A stretch of 64,000 nt of DNA, taken from the NCBI RefSeq assembly GCF_000317535.1, contig NC_019757.1, positions 1,153,001-1,217,000 of the forward strand. Reading direction: 5' to 3'. The translations under genes and the position numbers were made by a program. Position 1 is the stretch's first letter, and each line of letters begins with the position of its first letter. Below, piece after piece: positions 1 through 8,524 of this stretch. This stretch comes from Cylindrospermum stagnale PCC 7417 (GTDB lineage Bacteria > Cyanobacteriota > Cyanobacteriia > Cyanobacteriales > Nostocaceae). The notes beneath the pieces were generated by a model that did not search any database, was not told where the DNA came from, and saw nothing but the letters and a program-made list of their open reading frames with translations.

Positions 1-943
1 GACGTTCCCACATATCGCGAAAGGTGATTTCTAAAATGTGGTGTTGAGTTTGGCAATGTTGGGCAACTAAGCTAGAAAATTCTAATTCATTGGGAGTTTC
101 GTCACCAAAATGAATTGAATAGGTGTGAACTGGTGCATTATGGAAGTTTGCGGCTAAAGCTGTGATGCTGCTAGAGTCTAAGCCACCAGATAAGAAAACT
201 CCCACTGCTTGATTTTTGGGTAAATATTCTTGTACAACTTGATTAAGTAGGGAACGCAAGCGATCGCTATACCATTCTAAATTTTGATTCGCTGCTGTAA
301 TCTCCTCTTGTAGCTGCCAGTAACTATAAACTTGCTCAGAAGGCATCTGCATCACGGTTCCTGGGCGCATTTCCCGCAGATTCTGCCACAGTGTTCTCTC
401 TCCGGGAACAAAGGCACAACAGAGATAATCTCGCAGTGCTACCACATCTAAATCATCTGATCTATGGGGTGTAAGCGATCGCATTTTCGGGGCAATCCAG
501 CGAGTTAAACCAGTGGTAGTGTAGTAGAGAGTTCGGCTACCGATGCGATCGCGCCCTAGCCATAAAACCTGTTGATGGCGATCGTAAACCACCAACCCAA
601 ACATCCCCACCAACATCTTCAGGCATTCAGAACCCCATTTTTCCCACAGTAGCGCAATCAATTGGCAACCATCGCTTCCCTGAAAACCGCCAATATCAAC
701 TCCCAATTTTTGCCGCAACTCCACCTGGTTACTTAGCCATACATCCCCAACTACCACAAATCGTCCTGTAGGACTAAGTGCAAATTGCTCTGGAGAAAGC
801 GCAGAAATCACCGCAAACTGGTCATCTCGCCAAATTATATCCTCGCAGAGAAAATCTAACTTTCCCCATGCTACAAGCCAACTAGGAGCAACCTCGATAG
901 ATGCGATCGGAGATTTAGATCTGCTAAAAAGATTAAATAGCAT
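1..943 (-). CDS. asparagine synthase-like protein, C-terminus cut by window edge
   Basis: About 314 codons are visible, reading from an ATG at 943 towards position 1; the 3' end lies outside the window. The N-terminal ~190 residues look like a degenerate glutamine-amidotransferase (Ntn) domain. A synthetase domain follows, with the pyrophosphate loop SGGLDSSS encoded near 165-190. Family members amidate aspartate or other carboxylates using ATP. The predicted protein starts MLFNLF, so the catalytic Cys2 of true AsnB glutaminase domains is absent. It may use free ammonia or act in peptide or secondary metabolism rather than bulk asparagine synthesis. The frame stays open about 50 codons upstream of this ATG without a good start, so the N-terminus is uncertain. 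Family assignment is firm; substrate is unknown. Confidence 0.8.
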   Translation of the reverse strand, partial: MLFNLFSRSKSPIASIEVAPSWLVAWGKLDFLCEDIIWRDDQFAVISALSPEQFALSPTGRFVVVGDVWLSNQVELRQKLGVDIGGFQGSDGCQLIALLWEKWGSECLKMLVGMFGLVVYDRHQQVLWLGRDRIGSRTLYYTTTGLTRWIAPKMRSLTPHRSDDLDVVALRDYLCCAFVPGERTLWQNLREMRPGTVMQMPSEQVYSYWQLQEEITAANQNLEWYSDRLRSLLNQVVQEYLPKNQAVGVFLSGGLDSSSITALAANFHNAPVHTYSIHFGDETPNELEFSSLVAQHCQTQHHILEITFRDMWER

Positions 944-1091
944 TAGGTAGTCTGCAAAATCTTTCACTAGCACAATTGTATGCAAACATCGGTCAGCATC
1001 AATCGATTGGCAGCTTTTCTTGAGCGGCTCTTTCCCCGAAGTTGTTGGATAATGGGATGAACTATCCCGAAAATCCTTGTAATATAGACAC

Positions 1092-2243
1092 TTGAAAACT
1101 CACCCTAATCTTTTCGATCAGGTTAAGGCCCTCGCCCAAGACTTTGGCACCCGTGCAGCAGCACACGACAAAGAAGCTTCCTTTCCCTTCGAGAATTTTA
1201 CAAAGTTGCACAAAGCGGGACTACTCAGCCTCACCATTCCCTGTGAATTGGGTGGACAGAATTTGGGTTTAGCTAGCATCTGCCGGGTAATCGAGGGGAT
1301 AGCCGGTGGTGATGCTTCAACCGCCCTAGTACTGACAATGCATTATCTGCAACACGCCCAAGCTGCCCGCCATCGTCGTTGGCCTCCAGAACTTTACCAG
1401 CGGCTGTGTCGTGAATCAATTGAAGGCGTTGCCCTGCTGAATGCTGCCCGTGTTGAGCCTGAATTAGGTACACCAGCTAGAGGTGGATTACCAGCGACAA
1501 TTGCTGAACCCACAACGGATGGCTGGCGGTTAACAGGTCACAAACAATACACCACAGGTAGTCCCATCCTGGGTTACTTTATCGTCTGGGCTAGAACCAC
1601 TGAAGATCAACCGCAAGTTGGTAATTTTCTTGTCCCCCGCGATGTTCCTGGCTTACGAATTGTCGAAACCTGGGATCATTTAGGAATGCGAGCAACAGGC
1701 AGCCACGATCTAATTTTGGAAAATGTATTAATTCCCCAAGAGTACGCCCTTGATATCCACCCGATCTCAGTTTCCCCAACTGTTGATCCCTTGGTTGCTG
1801 CTTGGAATAGTTTGACAATAAGTGCTTTGTATCTGGGAGTTGCCAGCAGTGCTAGAAATTGGCTGACTAACTACCTCCAGGAGCGCACACCTTCTAATTT
1901 AGGGGAACCATTAGCCAACCTGCCACGCTTCCAAGTTGCTGTGGGTGAGATAGAAGCCTTGCTGTTTGCTAACAAGACACTAATTTACAGCTTGGCTCAA
2001 GAGATTGACAAGGGCGAATATCAACCTAATCTAGGATTACAAGTACAAGCTGTTAAATACCTCACCACAACTAACTCTATTCGTGCTGTGGAGATGGGCT
2101 TAGAACTCACTGGCAATCCTGGGTTGTTAAGAAAGAATCCTTTAGAGCGACATTACCGGGACGTTTTGTGCAGTCGTATCCACACACCACAAAATGATGT
2201 TGTCTGTCAGTCTTTAGGCAAGTCTGTACTCGAAGTTAAATAA
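1092..2243 (+). CDS. acyl-CoA dehydrogenase family flavoprotein
   Basis: 383 residues, close to the usual ~380 for acyl-CoA dehydrogenases. The fold order is visible: helical N-domain (1-120), beta domain with the FAD-contact stretch around KQYTTGSPILGY (~150-165) and a WDHLGMRATGSHDL segment (~195-210), then a C-terminal helical bundle with a TGNPGLLR segment (~345). It resembles the DszC/SfnB-like oxidoreductase branch, which can be monooxygenases rather than beta-oxidation enzymes, so the reaction is unassigned. The start is TTG at 1092 with no clear ribosome binding site; no in-frame ATG lies just upstream. It is divergent from the asparagine-synthase-like gene and may share its promoter region (944-1091). 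Confidence 0.85.
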   Translation: MKTHPNLFDQVKALAQDFGTRAAAHDKEASFPFENFTKLHKAGLLSLTIPCELGGQNLGLASICRVIEGIAGGDASTALVLTMHYLQHAQAARHRRWPPELYQRLCRESIEGVALLNAARVEPELGTPARGGLPATIAEPTTDGWRLTGHKQYTTGSPILGYFIVWARTTEDQPQVGNFLVPRDVPGLRIVETWDHLGMRATGSHDLILENVLIPQEYALDIHPISVSPTVDPLVAAWNSLTISALYLGVASSARNWLTNYLQERTPSNLGEPLANLPRFQVAVGEIEALLFANKTLIYSLAQEIDKGEYQPNLGLQVQAVKYLTTTNSIRAVEMGLELTGNPGLLRKNPLERHYRDVLCSRIHTPQNDVVCQSLGKSVLEVK

Positions 2244-2321
2244 TCAGGATTTAATTAGGTTTGGGAACCTTGATCTAGCTAAAATATGTAACGATTCAAT
2301 TAGAAAGATGCGATCGCCACA

Positions 2322-2828
2322 ATGCCTGAATCTCCTGATCGGTTTCTCGCCGTCCCACCTGATGCCTATGCACCAACCTTAAAGCGTCTACGTCAACTCA
2401 GTGGACTGCTGGAAAATGTGATTACCATTCCTGGAACAAAGGTTGGTATTGGTTTAGATCCGATTATCGGCTTGATACCTATTGGTGGTGATGTTTTAGG
2501 AGTGATACTTTCCGGGTACATCATCGTCGAATCGGCACGGCTGGGTGTGTCTAGAGCCACTTTGGGCAGAATGCTTTTAAATGTGGTCATCGACGGCTTA
2601 GTCGGGTTAATTCCTGTACTGGGGGATTTTTTCGATGTTGCCTGGAGAGCAAACACTTATAACATCAAGCTATTGGAAGAATCCTTAAAGTTTCCCACCC
2701 AGAAGAAAAAGGCAGATAGGTGGTTTATCCTTGGCGTGTTGCTTGGATTGTTGCTGCTTGCCATTGTCTTAGTAGCCTTAAGTGTGATACTAATTAGTAT
2801 GCTGTGGAAAGCCTTAACTGGCGCTTAA
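2322..2828 (+). CDS. DUF4112 membrane protein
   Basis: 168 residues. The conserved DUF4112 core is seen at ~20-125: LSGLLEN, an IGLDPIIGLIPIGGDVLG glycine/proline-rich hydrophobic stretch, and a second IGLIPVLGDFFDVAWRAN-like block. One strong transmembrane helix lies near the C-terminus (~135-162). Function of the family is unknown; an integral membrane location is likely. It is followed directly by the alpha/beta hydrolase gene (stop at 2828; that gene's possible TTG start is at 2830), so the two are probably cotranscribed. Confidence 0.85.
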   Translation: MPESPDRFLAVPPDAYAPTLKRLRQLSGLLENVITIPGTKVGIGLDPIIGLIPIGGDVLGVILSGYIIVESARLGVSRATLGRMLLNVVIDGLVGLIPVLGDFFDVAWRANTYNIKLLEESLKFPTQKKKADRWFILGVLLGLLLLAIVLVALSVILISMLWKALTGA

Positions 2829-2847
2829 ATTGGTTATTAAAACAGGA

Positions 2848-3783
2848 ATGAAAGATTGGTGGCAAGTTAATTTTCCCCAAGGGCGGCAAAGTCTAACTAT
2901 TACTGATGCTCAGGGATATCCTGTACAAATTGCTTATGGCGAAAAGGGTACAGGTAAGCCGCTAATTTTATTACATGGATTAGGCAGTTGGAGCTATAAT
3001 TGGCGTAACAGTATTGAGCCATTATCAAAATTTTTCCGGGTAATTTGTTTTGATGCCAAAGGCTACGGGTTTTCTGAAAAACCCCTATCTCGTCGAGAAC
3101 AGAGCGGTCATCAAGTTATTGAACTAGAGCGAATAATTCAGGCATTATGTGATCAACCTGCTGTAATTGTGGCAGAATCTTTGGGGGCATTAGTTGCCTT
3201 AGCACTTGCTGAACACAATCCCCAATTAATCGGGCGGTTAGTAGTAATCAATGCACCTATTTTTACTAAAAGTTTACCACATTGGGCAATGGGGTTACTT
3301 GCCCAAGCGCCACTAGAATTAGTTCACACAGTAGACGTATTACGTCTAGCATATTTGTTTGCACCGCTAGTGCGAGAAATTGCGGCGATAGAAAGACGCA
3401 AGGTGCTATTTGAACCATCAATGCTGACACAGGAAGATGTCTACTGGATAACTTACCCATTTATTGAACTTCCTGGGACTCTGGTGAAAGTGGCTGAAGA
3501 ATTACAAATAGCAGTCCAGGAAATTGAAAATTTGCAAGCTAACAAGCCAAATATGCTCAGTAAAATTCAAAGTAATCTGAGTGCTATTGAGTGTCCCACA
3601 CTAATTTTGTGGGGTGATCAAGATAGTTGGTTTCCTGCTAGTCATGGTGAGAAGTTGCATCAACATCTCCCCAATTCGATATTACAAATTCTGCCTAACT
3701 GCTATCATGATGCTTCAACTGGTTCTTTTAAAGTGGTGAATGCAGCAATTCTGAAATTTTTGCAGGATACAAATTTCTGTTAA
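2848..3783 (+). CDS. alpha/beta hydrolase
   Basis: 311 residues from the ATG at 2848. A TTG at 2830 in the same frame would add six residues and place the start one base after the upstream stop; ATG is preferred. The alpha/beta-hydrolase signature is complete: oxyanion-hole HGLGSW (~45), nucleophile elbow AESLGA (serine in a G/A-x-S-x-G turn, ~115), acid in WGDQDSWFP (~260) and histidine in CYHDAS (~290). It is likely a soluble esterase or related hydrolase; the substrate cannot be read from sequence. Coupling with the DUF4112 membrane protein suggests a shared, possibly lipid-related role, which is inference only. Confidence 0.85.
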   Translation: MKDWWQVNFPQGRQSLTITDAQGYPVQIAYGEKGTGKPLILLHGLGSWSYNWRNSIEPLSKFFRVICFDAKGYGFSEKPLSRREQSGHQVIELERIIQALCDQPAVIVAESLGALVALALAEHNPQLIGRLVVINAPIFTKSLPHWAMGLLAQAPLELVHTVDVLRLAYLFAPLVREIAAIERRKVLFEPSMLTQEDVYWITYPFIELPGTLVKVAEELQIAVQEIENLQANKPNMLSKIQSNLSAIECPTLILWGDQDSWFPASHGEKLHQHLPNSILQILPNCYHDASTGSFKVVNAAILKFLQDTNFC

Positions 3784-3860
3784 ATCAATGACCGAATTTT
3801 AGATCGGAAATAAATTTAAAATCCAAGATCCAAAATCCTTGCAATGAATGACCATCCCAT

Positions 3861-4025
3861 AAAAAGAGAGTGGGAGTAGGCATACCAAGCGCCATTGATC
3901 TCCCACTCTACCATTTGCTGCTGAAGCGTCAGGAACATGTACAGACGCTGCCTGTTATTTAAAGGGCTAATGCGTACGTCAACGACAACCTACGTACTTA
4001 CTATTCCTGTTGCAGCAAATGATAA
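3861..4025. ncRNA. possible structured RNA in a 740-bp gap
   Basis: Between the hydrolase gene (ends 3783) and 4524 there is no convincing ORF, but 3861-4025 holds four perfect complementary pairings that nest sensibly. These are 3867-3876 with 3900-3909 (10 bp); 3912-3921 with 4012-4021 (10 bp), which encloses 3925-3930 with 3944-3949 (6 bp) and 3974-3979 with 3992-3997 (6 bp). The result is one hairpin followed by a three-way junction. It may be a small RNA or a structured 3' UTR; strand is undecided. No known cyanobacterial RNA was recognised. The rest of the gap (4026-4523) is AT-rich with a small TTGCCA/TGGCAA dyad near 4215. Confidence 0.3.
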
Positions 4026-4523
4026 ACCTAATTATTAATATTTAGTTGCTGAAAAGTAATCAGCAAATTAGTGGTAGATATGCTTGCTCTGTCCCTGATA
4101 ACAAATTAGTAGACAGTGTTTACAAGAGTGATTTTGTCATGTAATAGACCCTGATTACAACACCCTTGAACTTGTTTAACTTCTATAAATATAACTTAGT
4201 TAATTATGTCTTGGTTGCCAAGTTGGCAATGATTTTGAATTTTTATCTTTACTCATCCCTAAGTCTGGAAAATTCAGAATATTGCTAAGTTATGGGGAAT
4301 ATAGAGGAAATGGGTTGTATATTTTACGGTTCATCCCCTCTGTTTTTATGCCATTTTGCCATCAGGAAAAGCGGTGAATAAATAAATTTACAAATTGCTA
4401 GACAAAGCTTAAAAATTTATCCCTGCTCAGATTTGCAGTTTTTGACATTTTCGATACATAAATTGAGTTTGCCTAATTAACCAGAGCGAGGCAATAATGA
4501 ATTAACCGATGATTTAGAGCTAA

Positions 4524-4835
4524 ATGGTGAGTAGCAATTCTGTCAAAAGCAACGTCATTTTCACGGTAAATCCCCTAAATACTGCTCGCTTACGTTTAGA
4601 TAAGGAAGTAGAAAAAATCCGCACAACGCTAAGGTTATCTTCAAACGCTGTCGGTAAGGGTTTCATTAAAGTTATCCTTTCATTGGTCAGCCTGATCCAA
4701 AATCTAGTCGTTAGATGCATAGACTCGGCGTGCAGCGCGGCTTCACCCCATATCTTGGGTGAAAATGAGATTCTAAAAGCCGCCAACAAGCGTTGGCTTA
4801 CCAATGAAAGTCCAGGTTTTTCCCAAGGGTTGTAA
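4524..4835 (+). pseudogene. remnant of an effector-associated (CHAT/EAD-type) N-terminal domain
   Basis: 103 residues. Residues ~10-40 (VIFTVNPLNTARLRLDKEVE and following) match by eye the conserved start of cyanobacterial conflict-system and CHAT-associated proteins (ILFLAANPxxTxRLRLDxEVxEI). The rest, from about residue 45, no longer looks like that family and ends after a low-complexity stretch. I infer a truncated fragment of a much larger gene. The opposite-strand ORF over the same DNA shows no family features. Moderate confidence that it is a relic; it could still be expressed as a small protein. Confidence 0.45.
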
Positions 4836-4959
4836 AAGAGAACAGGGAGTTAATAGCTTGATTTTTTCTTGGGGGCGATTTTTTTGTTAGTGAATGCGCG
4901 AGCCTTTTGGCAAACTGCAAAGTATTCTGGATATATGGGCAGAAGCAGGTGAAAAATGC

Positions 4960-5328
4960 ATGGATGCTGAGGAACTAAAACGGCGTTATAGTGCAGGGGA
5001 GAGATATTTTCCATCTGCTAATTTAATTAGAGCGAAGCTGGTTGGTATTTATCTCCCAGGTATCAATTTATGGGGAGCTAATTTGACTGAAGCGAACCTA
5101 GCTAAGGCTAAACTCTGGGGAGCAGATTTGAGTAGAGCCAATTTAGCGAAGGCAAATTTGACGAGGGCTAATTTGTGCGGTGTCAACCTAAATGAAGCGA
5201 ATCTCCGGGGAGCCAAGCTTCACTATACCAAGTTGTATGGAGCGAATTTAAGCGGCGCTTATTATGATAACAGCACACGCTTTTCTAGAGGTTTTGACCC
5301 TGTTAGTAATAATATGCGGAAGCTTTGA
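4960..5328 (+). CDS. pentapeptide-repeat protein
   Basis: 122 residues from the ATG at 4960, beginning MDAEELKRRYSAGERYF, the usual opening of cyanobacterial pentapeptide proteins (MDAxELLRRYAAGERDF). An in-frame ATG at 4894 would add 22 residues and is the alternative start. About 13 consecutive A(N/D/K)L-x-x pentapeptides follow (residues ~20-95), predicting a right-handed quadrilateral beta-helix, with a short polar tail. No signal peptide is seen. The role is unknown; such proteins are abundant in Nostocales. It lies just downstream of the effector-domain remnant and could be the surviving 3' part of the same ancestral gene, though that is speculation. Confidence 0.85.
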   Translation: MDAEELKRRYSAGERYFPSANLIRAKLVGIYLPGINLWGANLTEANLAKAKLWGADLSRANLAKANLTRANLCGVNLNEANLRGAKLHYTKLYGANLSGAYYDNSTRFSRGFDPVSNNMRKL

Positions 5329-5501
5329 CGTAATTTTTGCTGCACAGTTTTACCATGTGCGCTTCATGCACACAAAGACAAGAACTGGCGCAGGCCTCCC
5401 GCTTACTCGATAGAGAAGCGGTGAGATGAATTGCGGGACAAAAACGAAACGCACCCTAACTAATCTCAACCGCTCTTTGATGAGGGCTGGGTGCATAGGA
5501 G

Positions 5502-5741
5502 ATGTCACGGTATTCTCTTGGTATCGAAGTAGAGGGTGCTGATCAAATTTATCTGAGCGAACGAAGTTCTCATTCTATGTTTTCAAAACAGTTAGCAACA
5601 ACGACTTGGTTTGAAATTCATCTTAGCAATACTGGAGAGGAAGAACACGCTAACATGGCAATTTATACCATTGAAAGTATTCTGATTAATCAGATCTTAA
5701 CTTTCCTCCGGTGCTGGCAGCGGGAAGATATCCCCAGCTAA
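5502..5741 (+). CDS. small hypothetical ORF, doubtful
   Basis: 79 codons with a GGAG immediately before the ATG. No recognised domain. It overlaps the 3' end of the convergent DUF1838 gene by 45 bases. The preceding gap (5329-5501) contains a palindromic repeat near 5390-5420 and a 16-mer (5437-5452) that recurs at 63012, so the ORF may be chance coding across repetitive DNA. Confidence 0.25.
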   Translation: MSRYSLGIEVEGADQIYLSERSSHSMFSKQLATTTWFEIHLSNTGEEEHANMAIYTIESILINQILTFLRCWQREDIPS

Positions 5742-6545
5742 GTAAGCGGGAAAATGCTTTTGGAAGTACAGCCAAGAAGTCATATCTTCCCCATCGAGAA
5801 AGACTTTCGGGGCTTGCTTATATAAAGGTAGGCGGGTGTTAATTTCTGCTTGCAGCAGTGGGGGTAACTCTGCCAAACCACCAACTTTGCTCCCAGAAGC
5901 ACTATAAATAAGATAACCGGGGCGATCGCCGACTGCGGAGCGTAGCGTGCCGGCAGCATCGCTCATTTTCATCCAAGGCAGCCACTGACCAATCCGATCC
6001 CAACTCAGCCTCAGTTGCGTCACAGAGGGAATATCAGGGTTAACTAAATCAGCTGTGGGTACAGTGATTTTAAACAATTCCGCCGCTTGATAAATCGGTG
6101 ATGGGCAATATTCGGCAAACTTCTCATCTTCTGCTAGAGGATTAGGATAAGTGGGAAAGATATCAAATACAAAAGTGGTATTCTCACCATCAACTTGGGC
6201 GGGGAATTTGCCTTTAAAATGCCCTTGCACAGGATTATTGGCAACGTGCATCACTGTAACTGTCTCCCCTGTCCAGGGGTTTTCCCACTTCCGCAAAACT
6301 TCATCTGTCTGTGGGTTTAGATAGTAAGTCAGTTCCCTAGAAGTAAAATCCCAGCTACCCTCAGCGGTGGCAATACACCGACTCACACTCATCCCCACGA
6401 TTTTAAACAGTAGTTGCCGCTTCTCGCCAGGGATAAAGCTATAAATCTTACCACTCCAAATCAAAAAACTGGATTCGGTGGAATCAAGGGAAGAACGAGT
6501 TTTGACCCATTGCTGGGCATCAACTTCTTGGATTTCGGCTGCCAT
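5697..6545 (-). CDS. DUF1838 family protein
   Basis: 282 residues, typical of DUF1838 proteins. Features include an early WSGKIYSFIPGEKRQLLFKI beta-rich block, a Y(Y/F)LNPxTxEVLRKWENPWTGE motif (~95-115) and a C-terminal SWLYFQKHFPAYLAGDIFP segment. The family has no established activity; the beta-rich architecture suggests small-molecule binding. It is the last gene of a same-strand set with a VOC protein, an acetoacetate-decarboxylase-like enzyme and an FAD oxidoreductase (gaps 197, 63 and 42 bp). Residues near 200 (GTLRSAVGD) come from an in-frame palindromic repeat insertion (5921-5962). Confidence 0.85.
   Translation of the reverse strand: MAAEIQEVDAQQWVKTRSSLDSTESSFLIWSGKIYSFIPGEKRQLLFKIVGMSVSRCIATAEGSWDFTSRELTYYLNPQTDEVLRKWENPWTGETVTVMHVANNPVQGHFKGKFPAQVDGENTTFVFDIFPTYPNPLAEDEKFAEYCPSPIYQAAELFKITVPTADLVNPDIPSVTQLRLSWDRIGQWLPWMKMSDAAGTLRSAVGDRPGYLIYSASGSKVGGLAELPPLLQAEINTRLPLYKQAPKVFLDGEDMTSWLYFQKHFPAYLAGDIFPLPAPEES
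5921..5962. repeat. palindromic repeat inserted in frame in the DUF1838 gene
   Basis: A HIP1 octamer followed by a GC-rich imperfect palindrome (core tgcggagcgtagcgtgccgg) ending in ATCGC. Related GC-rich units occur at 30421-30455 and inside the repeat at 48285-48404. It adds roughly 10-11 codons without breaking the frame. Confidence 0.55.
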
Positions 6546-6742
6546 GCTGTGTCTCCTTGTTAATTAGTTGAACTATGCTTTTTCAAATCTGCGATGGGCT
6601 ACAGCGGGCCTCCTTTCCCATCGCCATTTTTCATTGTGATGATTGCCGCACTCACTACAATCGGCTACCTGATAGATACATTACTTTTTGTCAATAAGTA
6701 ATAGTGAAAATATGTTTTTCCCTTGCCATAAGATTTACGTAG

Positions 6743-7774
6743 TTAATTACTTTCTACCAAAGTCCAGAAATAGCCATCCGGTGAAACAAAGGAAAAACTC
6801 ATCTCTCCAAATTCATTAATTAAAATATTAGTAATATTTGTCGCCTTACTTGCCCGAACCCGCTCAAAATAACTAAGTATTCCCCGCACACGGTAAGTGT
6901 AGAGGCACATTCCCAAACTGCCTGGTTGGGAAGCTTCAAAGCGCGACTCTAAATTGATATCTTCTGGAAAACGAATAATGTACAGTCTGCCACTGCGCGC
7001 CGCCATAAAGTCCGATGTGGAGGAACGAGGATCATCAAAAGCCGTGACAATATACTTTTCTCCAGGGTTGAGGTCAAAAAAATCTCTACCCGCAGCAGAA
7101 GCTTCGTAAGTAGTCTCCACCTCATCACGCACCCGCAACAAACCCAAAACTTCCTCGTAAAACTTCAGGGTTTCTTTGCTGTCATCCTGAACAATCATCC
7201 CCATATGGGTAAACTGGCTAGTTTTGAAAGCCGAATTGTAATTGATTTGTCCGTACTTCGGCAACACATAGCCAAAGCGTTGAAATAGCACCTGTCGAGT
7301 CAAGGGTTGCAATAGTAGCATTTCCCGCACCCCAACTGCCGGATCGATAAAAGGACGGTTTTTCTTTTCTTTATCGTAAATAACTTCCCAGTAAGAGTTA
7401 GTGTATTTGATCTCCCAACCAGCCGTTTTTGCATCCTCTACGTGATTTAAAACACCCAAGAGATCAGCAGTTAAGGTAGTTGCCCAGCGATTGCCTTTAA
7501 CTTTCATCGAACCCATTGCTAACCCTGAATTTGTGGCATTTTGCCAAATCATCAGCCGAATTAAACCATGATCTGCACCTTGGTGGTAAAGGCGGATCGC
7601 GTGTAAAGGCGAATTCACCCCATATAGTTGATAGGCTGCGGCTGCGGTTAATTCACCCACTTGACCAATACGATAGCCAAATTGCTCCCAATATTGAATA
7701 GCAGAAATTGGCTCTGGGATGCCAATACACACCTCATAAATACCTTCAATCGCAGTTTGCGCGTTCAGAGTCAT
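6743..7774 (-). CDS. VOC-superfamily protein with two modules
   Basis: 343 residues. Two vicinal-oxygen-chelate-type modules can be seen: residues ~10-130 (EVCIGIPEPISAIQYWEQFGY) and ~185-340 (FTHMGMIVQDDSKETLKFYEEVLGL followed by a C-terminal FSFVSPDGYFWTLVE). The second module retains His (FTHMG) and Glu (TLVE) in the positions usually used to bind a divalent metal; the first is degenerate. Family members are dioxygenases, glyoxalases or isomerases; the substrate is unknown. It sits between the DUF1838 and acetoacetate-decarboxylase-like genes and is probably in the same operon. Confidence 0.8.
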   Translation of the reverse strand: MTLNAQTAIEGIYEVCIGIPEPISAIQYWEQFGYRIGQVGELTAAAAYQLYGVNSPLHAIRLYHQGADHGLIRLMIWQNATNSGLAMGSMKVKGNRWATTLTADLLGVLNHVEDAKTAGWEIKYTNSYWEVIYDKEKKNRPFIDPAVGVREMLLLQPLTRQVLFQRFGYVLPKYGQINYNSAFKTSQFTHMGMIVQDDSKETLKFYEEVLGLLRVRDEVETTYEASAAGRDFFDLNPGEKYIVTAFDDPRSSTSDFMAARSGRLYIIRFPEDINLESRFEASQPGSLGMCLYTYRVRGILSYFERVRASKATNITNILINEFGEMSFSFVSPDGYFWTLVESN

Positions 7775-7837
7775 ACTAATTTTAAATTTCCGATTTTGGA
7801 TTGGGAATTAATACACGCCTAATCAAGCCCAGCCATT

Positions 7838-8482
7838 TTACCTAACTTCTACTTCCCTCTGTCCCACAACTTTTGGCGCATCAACCCGCAAACTCATCTG
7901 TTCAGAACGAAAGCTTAAAAAAGGCTGACCTAAACCAATACCAGAAAAAGCACTTTCAGCGGGAACTTCTAACTGAGAATTAATCAAACCTAACAGGGAC
8001 TCAAATTCTGAAGAGAATATCAGCAAATCAGCACCCATTGCACTGAAACTAGATATAGCTAACCGCTGTCGCCATGCTAGGTTTTGCCGATGATAGTTAA
8101 GACTACACAGCTTCTGTCTTCCCTGACGGACAGTGACACGCTCTCCTTGTTCCCAAGTAAACTCAGCTAGTTCCTTCGGTAGCCCCCAAATTTCTTGCCC
8201 ACCAGCCACCGAATCAGCATTATCTACGTAAATATGGGAAATCCAAGCACCAATTTTGCCCTGATAGCTAACGAAAGCAGGGGCAACAATTAACTCACTG
8301 TACTCCAGCACTGAACCTGACCCATAATGAGATAGATACACATCACCGAGGGTTTTGCCAGGCCATACAGTAATAATTTCTAACTCTGAGGGAATCAGAG
8401 GGCGCACTTGGTCAATATTCACCAAATGCAGAGTTTGAATAGCGTAGCCTTGTAGTATCCAAGGCGTTTGTGGATATGGCAT
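7838..8482 (-). CDS. acetoacetate decarboxylase-like protein
   Basis: 214 residues, short compared with ~245 for clostridial Adc. The conserved region is clear: WILQGYAIQTLHLVNIDQVR at the N-terminus, then EIWGLPKELAEFTW (~110-125), whose Lys in the PKE turn corresponds to the Schiff-base lysine. Relatives include decarboxylases as well as aldolase-dehydratases acting on pyruvate-derived compounds, so decarboxylation of acetoacetate should not be assumed. It lies 42 bp downstream of the FAD oxidoreductase gene and 63 bp upstream of the VOC gene. Confidence 0.8.
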   Translation of the reverse strand: MPYPQTPWILQGYAIQTLHLVNIDQVRPLIPSELEIITVWPGKTLGDVYLSHYGSGSVLEYSELIVAPAFVSYQGKIGAWISHIYVDNADSVAGGQEIWGLPKELAEFTWEQGERVTVRQGRQKLCSLNYHRQNLAWRQRLAISSFSAMGADLLIFSSEFESLLGLINSQLEVPAESAFSGIGLGQPFLSFRSEQMSLRVDAPKVVGQREVEVR

Positions 8483-8524
8483 TTAAATTATAGTGTTCCT
8501 TATTTCCATGCTACTGGTGAAATC

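Noticed and set aside
3784-4523. Search for tRNA or known RNA such as 6S or RNase P RNA
   Set aside because: No T-loop GTTCRANYC with matching acceptor stems and no RNase P or tmRNA signature was found; only an unnamed structured RNA is proposed.
4520-4804. Minus-strand 94-codon ORF
   Set aside because: Antisense to the effector-domain remnant, whose plus-strand translation matches a known family start; the antisense product shows no family features.
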